A DNA stretch of 64,000 nt from Lachnospiraceae bacterium (GCA_023663655.1 JAMPGZ010000006.1:1-64000), one strand, 5' to 3'. Positions 22,402 to 31,885 are shown, counted from the stretch's first letter. Program-made: numbers and translations. Notes: generated by a model from the letters alone, not told the origin.

Positions 22402-23025
22402 TTAACGAAGGTCGATCACTTCAGCTCCCGGCAGTTCCTTCTTATTGAATATAAAGGTTGAAGCGGGTAAAATGTTTCCTTTGACTATCGATTTGATGAC
22501 GATGTTGACTCGTGATCCTGCCGACATCTCCAGCGTCACCTGTGTAGGCATGGAGGTTTTGTCGTTAAATGTAATTTCGGCTTTTTTTATGTCGGCGTGA
22601 GAGGTTGATTTCGGGATGAGCATGATCTTTGAAAATCCGGCGGGTGACTTTACTTTCGCTGAATTATAGCTTTTTCGGAGTGAGCTTATGATTACAAACG
22701 GGTTGATTTCTGTAAGCTCCTCGGGAGTCGGTTCGGTGATGTTCACCTCATTGGCAGCCGATGAGTAGGACCATTGGGTCTTACCGTCATACCATGTCGA
22801 GTATTCCTTTGACGAGATGCGGAATTTGTCGCCTTGTATTGTGATTGTGCCGGCAGTTGTCGTGCCGTCAACATCGGTTGAAAATTCAGCCTTGATCGAT
22901 TTGCTGCCGTTGAACACAGCAGCCGCACGGTCAAGAATCTGGCGTGACGAGTTGCTGTCAGCTCGTGACACACCGCCGGCAAAGAGGGATATTAGTAATA
23001 ATAGAAATGATATTTTTCGAGTCAT
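22402..23025 (-). CDS. lolA: Outer-membrane lipoprotein carrier LolA-like protein
   Basis: A periplasmic chaperone that carries lipoproteins from the inner to the outer membrane. The 207-residue precursor has a signal peptide (MTRKISFLLLLISLFAGGVSRA) and a half-barrel body with the family pattern SRQILDRAAAVFNGSKSIKA, then GDKFRISSKEYSTWYDGKTQWSYSSAANEV-type strands. In Bacteroidetes a LolA-like gene usually follows ftsK, as here: only three bases separate it from the ftsK stop. Confidence 0.85.
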   Translation of the reverse strand: MTRKISFLLLLISLFAGGVSRADSNSSRQILDRAAAVFNGSKSIKAEFSTDVDGTTTAGTITIQGDKFRISSKEYSTWYDGKTQWSYSSAANEVNITEPTPEELTEINPFVIISSLRKSYNSAKVKSPAGFSKIMLIPKSTSHADIKKAEITFNDKTSMPTQVTLEMSAGSRVNIVIKSIVKGNILPASTFIFNKKELPGAEVIDLR

Positions 23026-23028
23026 GAT

Positions 23029-25782
23029 TTAAAAAGTTTCCATTAGACGGTCAAGTTGCAGGGAGTCGATCAACACGCTGCGCGGCTTGGCTCCTGAGGC
23101 GGGTCCCACAACTCCGGCAGCTTCAAGCTGGTCCATGATTTTTCCGGCTCGGTTGTAGCCGATGGAGTAGCGTCGTTGCAGCGATGATGTGGATGCGGTG
23201 CCGCTTGCGATGCAGAATCGTGCCGCTTCCTCAAACAGTGAGTCGCGGTCGCCGGTGCTGCCCACATTGCCGTTGTCGCTGCCTTCGGGTTCATATTCAG
23301 GAAGCTCGTAGGCGCAAGGGTAGCCCATCTGCTCATTGACGGCACGGCATATTCCCACCACCTCCTCGGTGCTGATGTAGGCACACTGCACGCGTGTTAT
23401 TTCCCCGGCTATAGAGATCAGCATATCGCCTTTACCTATAAGCTGATTGGCGCCGGGGCGGTCAAGAATAGTGCGGCTGTCCACCATCTGCATCACGCGG
23501 AAAGCCATTCGTCCGGGGAAGTTGGCTTTAATCATACCGGTGATGACGTCGGTCGACGGTCGCTGTGTGGCGAGAATCACATGGATGCCTGCCGCACGCG
23601 CTTTTTGGGCAAGACGTGCCACCGGGCGTTCCACCTCTTTTCCGGCTACCATGATGAGGTCGGCAAACTCGTCTATGATCACCACGATGTAGGGCATGAA
23701 GAAGTGTCCGTTTTCAGGATTCAGCCTGCGTTCAACAAACTTTTTATTGTATTCTTTTATGTCGCGTGATTCCGCTTTGTTGAAAAGTTTGAAGCGGTTC
23801 TCCATCTCGACGCACACTGAATTGAGCGTGTTCACCACCTTCATCGGGTCACACACTATAGGGTTGTCCTCATCGGGAAGTTTGGCGAGATAATGCTTCT
23901 CAAGTTTTGAATAAAGCGTGAATTCGACAGTCTTGGGGTCGATAAGCACGAACTTCAATTCCGACGGATGCTTTTTGTAGAGCAGCGATGCGATGATCGT
24001 GTTCAATCCCACCGATTTTCCCTGTCCGGTGGCTCCGGCGACAAGCAGATGCGGCACCTTTGCAAGATCGGCGATAAATACATCTTTTGAGATCGTTGAG
24101 CCTATAGCCATCGGCAGTGCGTAGCGGCACTCCTGAAATGCCTTGGATGAGATGATGGAACGGATGGGCACCATCTGCGGTTCCTTATTCGGCACTTCGA
24201 TACCGATGGTGCCTTTTCCGGGGATAGGAGCGATGATACGTATTCCGAGTGCTGCGAGGCTTAACGCTATGTCGTCCTCAAGCCTCTTGATCTGGGCGAT
24301 TCTGATGCCTTCGGCGGGAACTATTTCATAAAGCGTCACAGTCGGTCCCACTGTTGCCTCAATCTTGGAAATGGCAATCTTGTAATTGTTGAGCGTAGCC
24401 GTGATGCGGTTTTTATTTTCCTCCATCTCGGTTTCGTCAACGCAGTCCGATCTCACGGCAATGTCGTCAAGCAACTCTATTGAGGGGAAGTGATATTTCG
24501 GTAGTCCGGCAGTAGGGTCGTATGTCGAGCTTTGAATTTTACGTGCCTGCTCGATTTCATTGATGTTGACCACCATTTCACCCGTGCCATCTTCCAGGTC
24601 GGCATCCTCGTCAATGATTTCATTTTCCACGGGTTCATCTATCGGTGAGTCGATCTCTTCGGGAGCCTCTTCCTGACTTGTTTCTTCCTCTTGGAAGTCA
24701 TCAATATTGTCATTGATGATCGGGATATATGGCACCTGATTGTATTCGTGGGCAACTGTTTCTTCGGCTGATTCCTCGCTGACCGGAAGTTCCTCTTCTT
24801 CCTCGTCGATAGCATCTGTGCTGTTTTCCGGCATTGTTTCATGCAGCTCTTCATCGGCAGGAGCGAATGCGGTGTTGAGGTCGATGAACTTGGGAGTGAT
24901 TGTTGCTGCGGCTTCTTCCGAAGCTGTGGGGTCGTCATGTTCCTGCGTTTCCTCTTCGCCGGTCACAATTTTGCTTGATTCGCGCAACTGTTCCTCAATC
25001 ATGCGCTGACGCTCTTCTTTTGCCCTGCGTTCAGCCGCCACCTTTTCACGATGTGCTTTCACCCTTTTCCTGTAGGCAAGGTAAAGCAGACTCAGTTCTC
25101 TCAGATATATGGAGGCGACGAGGGCTATAAGCACGATGTTGACAAGAAACGCCCCAAGATGATCCATGACCGAAATGAGGTATAAATTCACTTCGTGCCC
25201 GTGTATTCCGCCCCAATACACCCACGATGACACTCCCGTCTCGATTGCTACAAATCCGGCTACCATCGACAGTGTGACGGCATCTATGAGCGACTTGAAT
25301 GTCAGCGACCAAAAGTGTACTTTTGATTTATGCAGCAACCGCCATCCGAGCATGAAGAAGTATAGGATGAGGATGAATACCCCTATTCCAAGCCCGTCGG
25401 AGATAATGTTTTGCGATAGATATGCACCGAGAGCTCCTCCGAGATTGTGGATTTCACCCGGATTCTGCGACATCTCTTCCACAGTCTTGTTTATGGCATT
25501 GCTCTGGTCATCGGCTCCGGCTGTGAAGAAGGAGATTGATGCCACAAGCAGATATGTAGCCCAACACAATATGGTTATGCCGGCAAACATCCGTGTGCGC
25601 TTGTCCCGCAGAAAGGTTATTATGCGGTTAGGGCGTTTCGGTTTGCTTGCTGATTCATTTTTTTTTGCCGATTTTTTCTTCTGAGTGCCCTCCGGCTCGT
25701 CATCAGGGTCGGTGTTATGTTGTTGCGCCCGGCGACGTTCATATTCGCGGTCAAGAGCGTCGGGGTCAAAGTTGTCTGTCAT
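23029..25782 (-). CDS. ftsK: DNA translocase FtsK
   Basis: A septum-anchored ATPase that pumps chromosomal DNA to finish segregation and to activate XerCD at dif. The 917-residue product has N-terminal membrane helices (for example RMFAGITILCWATYLLVASI), a long acidic Glu/Asp-rich linker, then the motor: a Walker A GATGQGKSVGLNT and Walker B VVIIDEFADLIM, and a C-terminal gamma winged-helix (AARFCIASGTASTSSLQRRY, GYNRAGKIMDQLEAAGV). The frame extends to 25842, but ATG 25782 (MTDNFDPDAL) gives a normal start. Its promoter lies at 25840-25871. Confidence 0.95.
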   Translation of the reverse strand: MTDNFDPDALDREYERRRAQQHNTDPDDEPEGTQKKKSAKKNESASKPKRPNRIITFLRDKRTRMFAGITILCWATYLLVASISFFTAGADDQSNAINKTVEEMSQNPGEIHNLGGALGAYLSQNIISDGLGIGVFILILYFFMLGWRLLHKSKVHFWSLTFKSLIDAVTLSMVAGFVAIETGVSSWVYWGGIHGHEVNLYLISVMDHLGAFLVNIVLIALVASIYLRELSLLYLAYRKRVKAHREKVAAERRAKEERQRMIEEQLRESSKIVTGEEETQEHDDPTASEEAAATITPKFIDLNTAFAPADEELHETMPENSTDAIDEEEEELPVSEESAEETVAHEYNQVPYIPIINDNIDDFQEEETSQEEAPEEIDSPIDEPVENEIIDEDADLEDGTGEMVVNINEIEQARKIQSSTYDPTAGLPKYHFPSIELLDDIAVRSDCVDETEMEENKNRITATLNNYKIAISKIEATVGPTVTLYEIVPAEGIRIAQIKRLEDDIALSLAALGIRIIAPIPGKGTIGIEVPNKEPQMVPIRSIISSKAFQECRYALPMAIGSTISKDVFIADLAKVPHLLVAGATGQGKSVGLNTIIASLLYKKHPSELKFVLIDPKTVEFTLYSKLEKHYLAKLPDEDNPIVCDPMKVVNTLNSVCVEMENRFKLFNKAESRDIKEYNKKFVERRLNPENGHFFMPYIVVIIDEFADLIMVAGKEVERPVARLAQKARAAGIHVILATQRPSTDVITGMIKANFPGRMAFRVMQMVDSRTILDRPGANQLIGKGDMLISIAGEITRVQCAYISTEEVVGICRAVNEQMGYPCAYELPEYEPEGSDNGNVGSTGDRDSLFEEAARFCIASGTASTSSLQRRYSIGYNRAGKIMDQLEAAGVVGPASGAKPRSVLIDSLQLDRLMETF

Positions 25783-25839
25783 TATAGTGTTGCTTTCTGT
25801 CCTCATTTCAGTGAGATTGTAGGAATTGTTGGATATATA

Positions 25840-25871
25840 CAAAGATACAACAACCCGAGCTTAATAACAAA
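25840..25871 (-). promoter_or_regulatory. Promoter of the ftsK operon: TTTG-N20-TATCTTTG
   Basis: On the minus strand TTTG (25868-25871) precedes TATCTTTG (25840-25847) by 20 bases, a full Bacteroidetes consensus. The leader is about 55 bases. Confidence 0.7.
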
Positions 25872-25903
25872 ATCCGAGCTGCACAAATGTATATAAGAGC
25901 TTG

Positions 25904-26548
25904 TTAAAGTGATTTAAGAGAGCGTATAGCTTCAAGCGGGTCGGGTGCGTTAAACACATAGCTTCCCGCCACAAGCATGTCGGCTCCTGCCGATGCCAAT
26001 TGAGCGCCGGTGCGGGTGTTCACGCCGCCATCTATCCCGATTATAGCTTTGCTCCCGGTTTCGGCTATCATCTTTTTCAGCCGTTCGGTTTTGGATAATG
26101 TGCTTTCGATGAATTGTTGCCCGCCAAATCCGGGATTCACAGCCATAAGCATTATCAGGTCGGCATCAGCCAGAATCTCTTCAAGCGCGCACAGCGGCGT
26201 TCCGGGATTGAGAGCCACGCCCACTTTCATCCCGGCGTCGCGTATGAGCTGCATGGTCCGGTGGATGTGGGTACACGCCTCGGCATGGACTGTCATGATT
26301 TCAGCCCCGCAATCACGCACCTGTGGAATCAGTCTTGCCGGATCAACTGTCATAAGATGCACGTCGAGAGGCTTTGTCGCCGCGGCTCTCACCGCTTTAA
26401 TGGCGGGAAAACCGAAGGTTATGTTGGGGACAAAGACTCCGTCCATGAGGTCTATATGTAGATAGTCGGCTTCGCTGGAGTTCATCAGCTTGACCGCGTT
26501 CTGCAAGTTTCCGAAATCGGCGGCTAATAATGATGGGGCAATAAGCAT
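25904..26548 (-). CDS. rpe: Ribulose-phosphate 3-epimerase
   Basis: Interconverts ribulose 5-phosphate and xylulose 5-phosphate in the pentose phosphate pathway. The 214-residue TIM-barrel shows the family landmarks APSLLAADFGNL, LHIDLMDGVFVPNITFG (metal-binding H and D), DVHLMT, NPGFGGQQFIESTLSKTERL, and GIDGGVNTRTG. The frame extends to 26626, but ATG 26548 gives the standard N-terminus. It sits 29 bases after the DedA gene. Confidence 0.95.
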   Translation of the reverse strand: MLIAPSLLAADFGNLQNAVKLMNSSEADYLHIDLMDGVFVPNITFGFPAIKAVRAAATKPLDVHLMTVDPARLIPQVRDCGAEIMTVHAEACTHIHRTMQLIRDAGMKVGVALNPGTPLCALEEILADADLIMLMAVNPGFGGQQFIESTLSKTERLKKMIAETGSKAIIGIDGGVNTRTGAQLASAGADMLVAGSYVFNAPDPLEAIRSLKSL

Positions 26549-26577
26549 ATAGGAAAATTTTGAGTTCGTTGTGTTGA

Positions 26578-27243
26578 TTATTTCTTTTGCGGGGCAAATA
26601 TTCTGTAAAGGACATAAACAAGACACAGGATGCCGATGCCATATCCTACATAGGTGAGATAATCATTATATTCTTCAACTTTAGAATAAAGCTGTGGCAA
26701 CGGCACGATTGTCGACAGGAAATATCCCAAAACGGCAAGGGCTATGTTCCACACAAGAGCGCCGAGCGAAGTGAATATCATAAAGCTGAAGATATTCATC
26801 CGAGCTATTCCGGCAGGGAGCGATATGAGCTGGCGGATTACAGGAATCAATCGCCCGAAAAATGTCGATGCCTCACCATGCTCGTCAAAATACTTTTCGG
26901 CTTTCTCTACCTTTTCCTCATTTATCATCAATAGATGCCCCATGCGGCTGTTGGCGAATCTATATACAATGGGACGGCCCACCCACAGTGCAAGATAGTA
27001 GTTTATCAATGCTCCTACAAGAGCTCCGGCTGTGGCTACAAGAGTCACGAGATAGATGTTCATTGTCGAACCTTCCTGCATGGCAAGATAGGCGGCTGGA
27101 GGGACTACAAGCTCGCTCGGGAATGGGATGAATGAGCTTTCAATCACCATGAATATGAATACGAACCAGTAATTGGCATTCTCCACAAACCAGTTGAAGA
27201 ACTCATGGGCGTCAAATATCTGTAAAGTAATGAGGTCAAGCAT
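26578..27243 (-). CDS. DedA family membrane protein
   Basis: A 221-residue integral membrane protein of the DedA (VTT/SNARE-associated) family. Members help recycle undecaprenyl-phosphate or other lipid carriers and affect envelope homeostasis. Seen are the N-terminal FIFMVIESSFIPFPSELVVPPAAYLA motif region, the GALINYYLALWVGRPIV segment and the FFGRLIPVIRQLISLPAGIARM signature. Hydrophobic helices cover most of the rest. It is probably co-transcribed with rpe. Confidence 0.92.
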   Translation of the reverse strand: MLDLITLQIFDAHEFFNWFVENANYWFVFIFMVIESSFIPFPSELVVPPAAYLAMQEGSTMNIYLVTLVATAGALVGALINYYLALWVGRPIVYRFANSRMGHLLMINEEKVEKAEKYFDEHGEASTFFGRLIPVIRQLISLPAGIARMNIFSFMIFTSLGALVWNIALAVLGYFLSTIVPLPQLYSKVEEYNDYLTYVGYGIGILCLVYVLYRIFAPQKK

Positions 27244-27363
27244 TGTCTTGGTTATATAGTTTATTCAAAATTAGCTATAAATTTCGGAAAATCATTTATT
27301 TCACACAAAAATAAACATCACAGTGCTATAAACGCGGAAATTGCGGCATTTGTTCTGCTCTTT

Positions 27364-27957
27364 CTAAAGCACGCCGGCTGAGCGTAATAGCTCGGCATAA
27401 TATGCCGCTTTTTTCTCTAAAGCCATAGGGTAGGCGCGTGATGTGGATGGCATACGCCATATTTTAAGCTCTGAGGGATGTCGCGGAGTGGGTGGCATGG
27501 TGATCATCTCACCCATTTTAGGCAGACGTGTGCCGGTGATCTCGGCTATTACCCCTGCCGCTTTCTCTCCGGTGGTTGCTATTGTGTGGCAGTCGGGCAT
27601 CTTGTCGAGCAGGTCGTAGAGAGGAACAGGCTTCAGTATTTCCAAAAATTTATCCGATGCGTTTCCTTTCAGGCGTCTCACTTCACGAGCCGTGTCGTTA
27701 AGCGCTATGTGTCGCTGCGTCATGAGTTCCTTTATGGATTCCTCGTTGAAATTTCCGGTAGCGTTGTCATATAGCGCTTTCGGATCATTGAGGAACAGCA
27801 ACCCCATTATTTTCCAAAAATCATTTGTGCGGTTGGGGTAATAGAAATCCATGCTCCAGCGATGGCTGCCCGGAGGAAATGTTCCCATGATAAGAACTCT
27901 GGCTCCCTCAGGAATGAAAGGGTGCCAGGGATGCTTTTCAATTGGCGGCTGCTCCAT
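27364..27957 (-). CDS. Uracil-DNA glycosylase-like protein
   Basis: A 197-residue protein of the uracil-DNA glycosylase superfamily, in the branch that includes G/U mismatch-specific enzymes. It shows the N-terminal water-activating loop region LIMGTFPPGSHRW, followed by DFYYPNRTNDFW, a conserved pattern of the Bacteroidetes forms, and the later IATTGEKAAG. It would remove damaged bases in DNA repair, but its preferred lesion is not known. The start ATG overlaps the end of the FprA gene by 20 bases. Confidence 0.78.
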   Translation of the reverse strand: MEQPPIEKHPWHPFIPEGARVLIMGTFPPGSHRWSMDFYYPNRTNDFWKIMGLLFLNDPKALYDNATGNFNEESIKELMTQRHIALNDTAREVRRLKGNASDKFLEILKPVPLYDLLDKMPDCHTIATTGEKAAGVIAEITGTRLPKMGEMITMPPTPRHPSELKIWRMPSTSRAYPMALEKKAAYYAELLRSAGVL

Positions 27958-29146
27958 CCTGATTCAAGAGATTGTCGGCTACCGCATCGGCAAGGGCTAT
28001 GCAATTGTTCTTTGCGGTTTCGTCGGGATTCATCTTTGCCTCTACCGATATCACATCCGGAGCTGACAGTTTTGTCTGCTCAAACGCGGCATTGATGCGT
28101 TTCACTGCCTGACCGCCCCAAGTGAAGTTGCCAAATGATGCCACAACGCGATTCTTGACTTCGCGGTTGGCTATGGCATAAAGAACTGCCTCTATCGGAG
28201 GGAAGAGTGAGTTGGAATATGTGGGGGCGCCGATGATGAGCCCTTTATATTTGAAAATGTCACTGATGATGTACGACAGGTCGGAGGTGGCGGCATTGTG
28301 GATGCGTATGTTTTTTATTCCGCGTTTTGCAAGCTGTCGGGCTATGATGTCTGCCATCTTTTCTGTGTGACCGTACATCGATCCATACACTATTGTCACG
28401 CCTTCCTCTGCTTCATATCTGCTCAGGCGGTCATAGATGTTTACCACACGCTCGCGTGATTCATGCCATATAGGACCGTGGGTGGGGCAGATATATTCCA
28501 CTTTCGTGTCGGAAAATTTTGCGATCGCTTTTTGAACGAATGCTCCGTATTTCCCGACTATGTTGGAGTAATATCGGTACATCTCGGGTATATACATTTC
28601 AACATCGGTTTCTGAATCAAGTATGCCTCCGTTGATGGCGCCGAAACATCCGAATGCGTCGCCCGAGAAGAGCATATTCCATTCGTTCACGTATGTCATC
28701 ATTGTTTCCGGCCAGTGTACCATGGGGGTCATCTTGAATGTCAGTGTTACGCCTCCGAGGTCGATGGTGTCGTTTTCAGTGACCTTGAGGGTGTTTTCTG
28801 TGATGCCATAATAGCCTTTGACCATATCCAGGGTTTTTGCATTGCCTACAATCACCATGTCGGGGTAAAGATTGTGCAATATTTTTATCGCGCCTGAATG
28901 GTCGGGCTCCATGTGGTTTATGATAAGGTAGTCGGGAGCTGTCTTGCCGATGGCTTCATGAATGTTTTCATTCAATGTGTCGATTTCGCTCAGTTCCACG
29001 CCGTCAATAAGCGCGATTTTGTCATTGCCTTTCACAAGGTAAGAATTGTAGCTGACTCCATAGGGGAGAGGCCACAAGCTTTCAAATTTGTTGGTAACGC
29101 GGTCATTGACACCTACGTAATAGAATCCGTCAAAAATCTTATTCAT
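27938..29146 (-). CDS. FprA-type flavodiiron protein (A-type flavoprotein)
   Basis: Reduces oxygen to water and/or nitric oxide to nitrous oxide and so protects anaerobes. The 402-residue protein has an N-terminal metallo-beta-lactamase-like diiron domain, with ligand motif NHMEPDHSGAI near residue 80, GDAFGCFGAI and CPTHGPIWH, then a C-terminal flavodoxin domain (IVYGSMYGHTEKMADIIARQL, GAPTYSNSLFP). The frame runs to 29299, but ATG 29146 (MNKIFDGFYYVGVND) gives the usual start. A 20-base palindrome at 29267-29286 lies upstream. Confidence 0.93.
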   Translation of the reverse strand: MNKIFDGFYYVGVNDRVTNKFESLWPLPYGVSYNSYLVKGNDKIALIDGVELSEIDTLNENIHEAIGKTAPDYLIINHMEPDHSGAIKILHNLYPDMVIVGNAKTLDMVKGYYGITENTLKVTENDTIDLGGVTLTFKMTPMVHWPETMMTYVNEWNMLFSGDAFGCFGAINGGILDSETDVEMYIPEMYRYYSNIVGKYGAFVQKAIAKFSDTKVEYICPTHGPIWHESRERVVNIYDRLSRYEAEEGVTIVYGSMYGHTEKMADIIARQLAKRGIKNIRIHNAATSDLSYIISDIFKYKGLIIGAPTYSNSLFPPIEAVLYAIANREVKNRVVASFGNFTWGGQAVKRINAAFEQTKLSAPDVISVEAKMNPDETAKNNCIALADAVADNLLNQDGAAAN

Positions 29147-29266
29147 AGTAGTAAACTTGTTTTTTGTATAGACAACAATATTCCTTCTTGTTTTTGCAAT
29201 ACCATGCCAAAAGCCATCTTGTAAAGACACGTTGTCAGTAGGTTGGTGCTGACTTGCTGAAAATAA

Positions 29267-29286
29267 GGACGCACAATCGTGCGTCC
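29267..29286. repeat. 20-base palindrome GGACGCAC-AATC-GTGCGTCC
   Basis: A perfect hairpin with 8-base arms and a 4-base loop between FprA and efp, followed by CTAC. It shares the GGACGCAC core with the element at 47666-47746, so it may be a truncated member of the same REP-like family. Confidence 0.6.
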
Positions 29287-29363
29287 CTACTGTCAACAAT
29301 TCGTTTTGCTGTTTTTGACACAGTCCCGGTTGTATGCGGGAAGTGATTTTACTGTAACGACGA

Positions 29364-29939
29364 TTATTTTGCTGCGCGTTCCACGCGTTCTACATAAGAA
29401 CCGTCGCGGGTGTCGATGCGCACTTTGTCGCCGGTTTCGCAGAATAGGGGCACGCGAACCTCTGCTCCGGTTTCAACAGTAGCCGGTTTAAGAGTGTTGG
29501 TTGCGGTATCGCCCTTGATTCCGGGTTCAGTGTAGGTGATTTCAAGAACAACGCTTGTGGGCATTTCGCAAGTGAGGATTGTCTCTGATGCTGCGTGTAC
29601 CATAGCTTCACAGATGTCACCTTCCTTGAGGAACTCTACGCCATCGATGCTTTCGCCGGGAAGAGCCACTTGTTCAAATGTTTCAGTGTGCATGAAGTTG
29701 TAACCCATGTCATCTTTGTAAAGATACTGGTAGGGGCGGCGTTCGATGCGTACTTCTTCAACTTTAACACCTGAGTTCCAAGTCTTGTCGATCACACGAC
29801 CGGTCTTTACATTTTTCAGCTTTGTGCGTACGAAAGCCGGACCTTTGCCGGGTTTTACATGAAGGAATTCAACGATGAAAAAATAGTTGCCGTCGATGTC
29901 GAGGCACATTCCGTTTTTAAAATCTGCAGTTGTTGCCAT
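29364..29939 (-). CDS. efp: Translation elongation factor P
   Basis: Rescues ribosomes stalled at polyproline stretches. The 191-residue protein has the three-domain EF-P plan, with the tip loop [17 protein letters not shown] and conserved lysine near residue 32, followed by [16 protein letters not shown] and the C-terminal [29 protein letters not shown]. Whether the lysine is modified is unknown. A -7 box TATCTTTG on the minus strand lies at 30019-30026. It is transcribed alone, divergent in regulation from the LuxR-type gene upstream. Confidence 0.96.
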   Translation of the reverse strand: MATTADFKNGMCLDIDGNYFFIVEFLHVKPGKGPAFVRTKLKNVKTGRVIDKTWNSGVKVEEVRIERRPYQYLYKDDMGYNFMHTETFEQVALPGESIDGVEFLKEGDICEAMVHAASETILTCEMPTSVVLEITYTEPGIKGDTATNTLKPATVETGAEVRVPLFCETGDKVRIDTRDGSYVERVERAAK

Positions 29940-30018
29940 AAAATTTATTGTATCTTAATGTAATTCAATGAATCCAAGCCGGAAGCGTATGATTCACGCA
30001 CTCCGGATTTTTAAAGTG

Positions 30019-30026
30019 CAAAGATA
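30019..30026 (-). promoter_or_regulatory. -7 box TATCTTTG of efp
   Basis: TATCTTTG on the minus strand, about 80 bases before the efp ATG. A matching TTTG -33 element is not evident. Confidence 0.5.
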
Positions 30027-30117
30027 CTATTTTTAGAGGGCATATCGGCTAAAAAAGTCAATTTTTTTAATGCCGTGTGTGAATTTTTTTGATTTACGGG
30101 AATCTTGGTAAGGCGCC

Positions 30118-30633
30118 TTAAAGGTAGCCGTTCATCATTGCGTAGACGCTGAGCCCGGAAGCGCTTTTTATGCCGAGTTTCGCCGAGATGTTTTTGCGGT
30201 GGGAGAGGACTGTGTTGAAGCTGATGTTGAGGCGTTCGGCTATCTCTTTGTTAATAAGCCCGGCGGCAACAAGACGCAGCACGTCGATTTCTCGTGGAGT
30301 CAGTTCGGCTGAAGTTTCCGATTTTTTCGGAGAATGATCTTTCAGCAGGTTACGCAGTTGATCAATGATATCGCTCTCGCAGGTTGTGGTGTCAAGCTGC
30401 TTTTCTCCACTCCCGAGCGTGATGGTGCGGCTGCGGCGCGGGATGAAGAAGTCTTGATTTTCACACCATCGGGAGGCTGACACTATGTACAATGTCGATT
30501 GGTCGGAATCAGCGGGCTTGAATCCTGTGCGGTCAGATATTTCCGCCGTGATGTCGAAAAATTGCTCAAGAATATATCTGATACCTACAGCCTGCGCGGT
30601 GTCGTCAGAGACAATAGTCACATTCATTGTCAT
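30118..30633 (-). CDS. LuxR-type HTH regulator with degenerate receiver-like domain
   Basis: A 171-residue protein with a C-terminal GerE/LuxR HTH at about 110-165 ([21 protein letters not shown], then [21 protein letters not shown]). The N-terminus has a receiver-like opening ([20 protein letters not shown]), but the strand that should carry the phospho-accepting aspartate reads [10 protein letters not shown], so phosphorylation seems unlikely. Its ATG overlaps the stop codon of the hemerythrin-like gene (ATGA), so the two are probably coupled and functionally linked. Its targets are unknown. Confidence 0.8.
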   Translation of the reverse strand: MTMNVTIVSDDTAQAVGIRYILEQFFDITAEISDRTGFKPADSDQSTLYIVSASRWCENQDFFIPRRSRTITLGSGEKQLDTTTCESDIIDQLRNLLKDHSPKKSETSAELTPREIDVLRLVAAGLINKEIAERLNISFNTVLSHRKNISAKLGIKSASGLSVYAMMNGYL

Positions 30634-31328
30634 GACTGTTTTTTTCCGAGAAGCTCCCGGTTTATGGGCAATAATATCCGGTTTCGTATGCGGTTGTTTT
30701 GACGCAGATCTTTTTCAAGAGCGAAAATGGCGGTGATCACAGCATAGCAAAGGTTCAGGTCATAGTCGCCTGAAAGATGCTTTATGAACATAATTCTGAG
30801 ATCGCTCAATTTCTCCTCAATCTGCAATGACGTTTTCTCAAGTTCGTCAAGCTCAAGCTGTGGTGTTTCGGTGTCCTTGCCCTGCTCAAGAGCTATCACT
30901 GCCGGAAACCATTCTTTAAGGTCGTAATTTATCAGGTTCAGCAGTTCATGTTCAAGCCCTTGATAGAATCTGTACATCAGTCCCAGATTATTGTTGGTGT
31001 CGCTTCCCGCTCCGAGCAGCAGTTGGAAATGGCGGTGGATGTTGGGAAGCTGGAACTGGCGGTAATATCTGTCGGTCTTGGTGAGGTAATCGATTATTTC
31101 CGACGCTTTGAACCCTCTCAAAGTATGTTCGGGAAAATAGCCTTCGTTGATGAAGGTGTTTAATATGACAAGCAGGAACTCGCAGTCAAGATTTTTGTTC
31201 TTGCATACTGTGGCGACTGTATCGTCGCCTATTCCGAGCCTTATCCCGAAGCGGTTTATGACCGGAATGACAGTAGGCTCATTGATGATGAGCTCGTTCA
31301 GTGGAGTTTCATTGCTTATCAGTGCCAT
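30630..31328 (-). CDS. Hemerythrin/RIC-like protein with DUF542-like N-terminus
   Basis: A 232-residue cytosolic protein. The N-terminal segment PTVIPVINRFGIRLGIGDDTVATVC resembles the DUF542/ScdA_N domain, and the rest resembles a hemerythrin-type helical bundle, with NIHRHFQLLL, GLEHELLNLINYDLKEWFPA and MFIKHLSGDYD as possible metal-ligand segments. RIC/YtfE/ScdA proteins repair iron-sulfur or diiron centres after nitrosative or oxidative damage; the ligand set here is not perfect, so the function is uncertain. It overlaps the folate cyclo-ligase gene and the LuxR-type gene. Confidence 0.65.
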   Translation of the reverse strand: MALISNETPLNELIINEPTVIPVINRFGIRLGIGDDTVATVCKNKNLDCEFLLVILNTFINEGYFPEHTLRGFKASEIIDYLTKTDRYYRQFQLPNIHRHFQLLLGAGSDTNNNLGLMYRFYQGLEHELLNLINYDLKEWFPAVIALEQGKDTETPQLELDELEKTSLQIEEKLSDLRIMFIKHLSGDYDLNLCYAVITAIFALEKDLRQNNRIRNRILLPINRELLGKKQS

Positions 31329-31885
31329 GATTTGTTACGATGCTTTATGGTGATTGTCGCCGATTGTGTTATTATTATGTCCATTTCGATGTCGTGGGGA
31401 TCAGCTTCAATTTCATCGACAAGCTGGAAATCATATCCCACGCCTATTTTGGTGGCTTTGGTTTTAGCCAGCAGACGGTCGTAATAACCTTTGCCTCTTC
31501 CCACGCGGTTGCCGTTGCGGTCATAAGCCACGGCAGGAACTATCACGAGCTCGATGTTGTCGATGCTTTCAATGTCATCGCCGGTAGGCTCTTCGATGTG
31601 GAAAGCTCCGTATTGAAGTTTGCTGCGGTTATAAGGCAGTATGTCGAGATTCACGCCGTTTACACGTGGAAGGAAGAAATGCTTGCGGTCATGCCATTTT
31701 TCGATGAACTCGCGTGTTGAAAGTTCATCGGGGAGTGAATGATACATCAGAATTTTGTCAGCGATCATGAATGCCGCTGTCTTTTCGAGCAATTCAAACA
31801 CTGAAGCCGCTGCATATTTGCGTTCGTTGTCGGAAAGCAGCGCTTTCTGTGCCTTGATTCGGTTTCTGATTTCTTCCTTTTTCAT
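31319..31885 (-). CDS. 5-formyltetrahydrofolate cyclo-ligase
   Basis: Converts 5-formyltetrahydrofolate to 5,10-methenyltetrahydrofolate with ATP, returning a storage folate to one-carbon metabolism. The 188-residue product shows the family pattern MKKEEIRNRIKAQKALLSD, MYHSLPDELSTREFIEKW and the phosphate/substrate loop GRGKGYYDRLL. Length is normal. It overlaps the hemerythrin-like gene by ten bases and follows the S41 protease gene by 30 bases. Confidence 0.92.
   Translation of the reverse strand: MKKEEIRNRIKAQKALLSDNERKYAAASVFELLEKTAAFMIADKILMYHSLPDELSTREFIEKWHDRKHFFLPRVNGVNLDILPYNRSKLQYGAFHIEEPTGDDIESIDNIELVIVPAVAYDRNGNRVGRGKGYYDRLLAKTKATKIGVGYDFQLVDEIEADPHDIEMDIIITQSATITIKHRNKSWH

Noticed and set aside
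25166..25684. 172-codon plus-strand frame inside ftsK
   Set aside because: Antisense to the FtsK membrane region; residues look like reversed hydrophobic codons, with no start signal.
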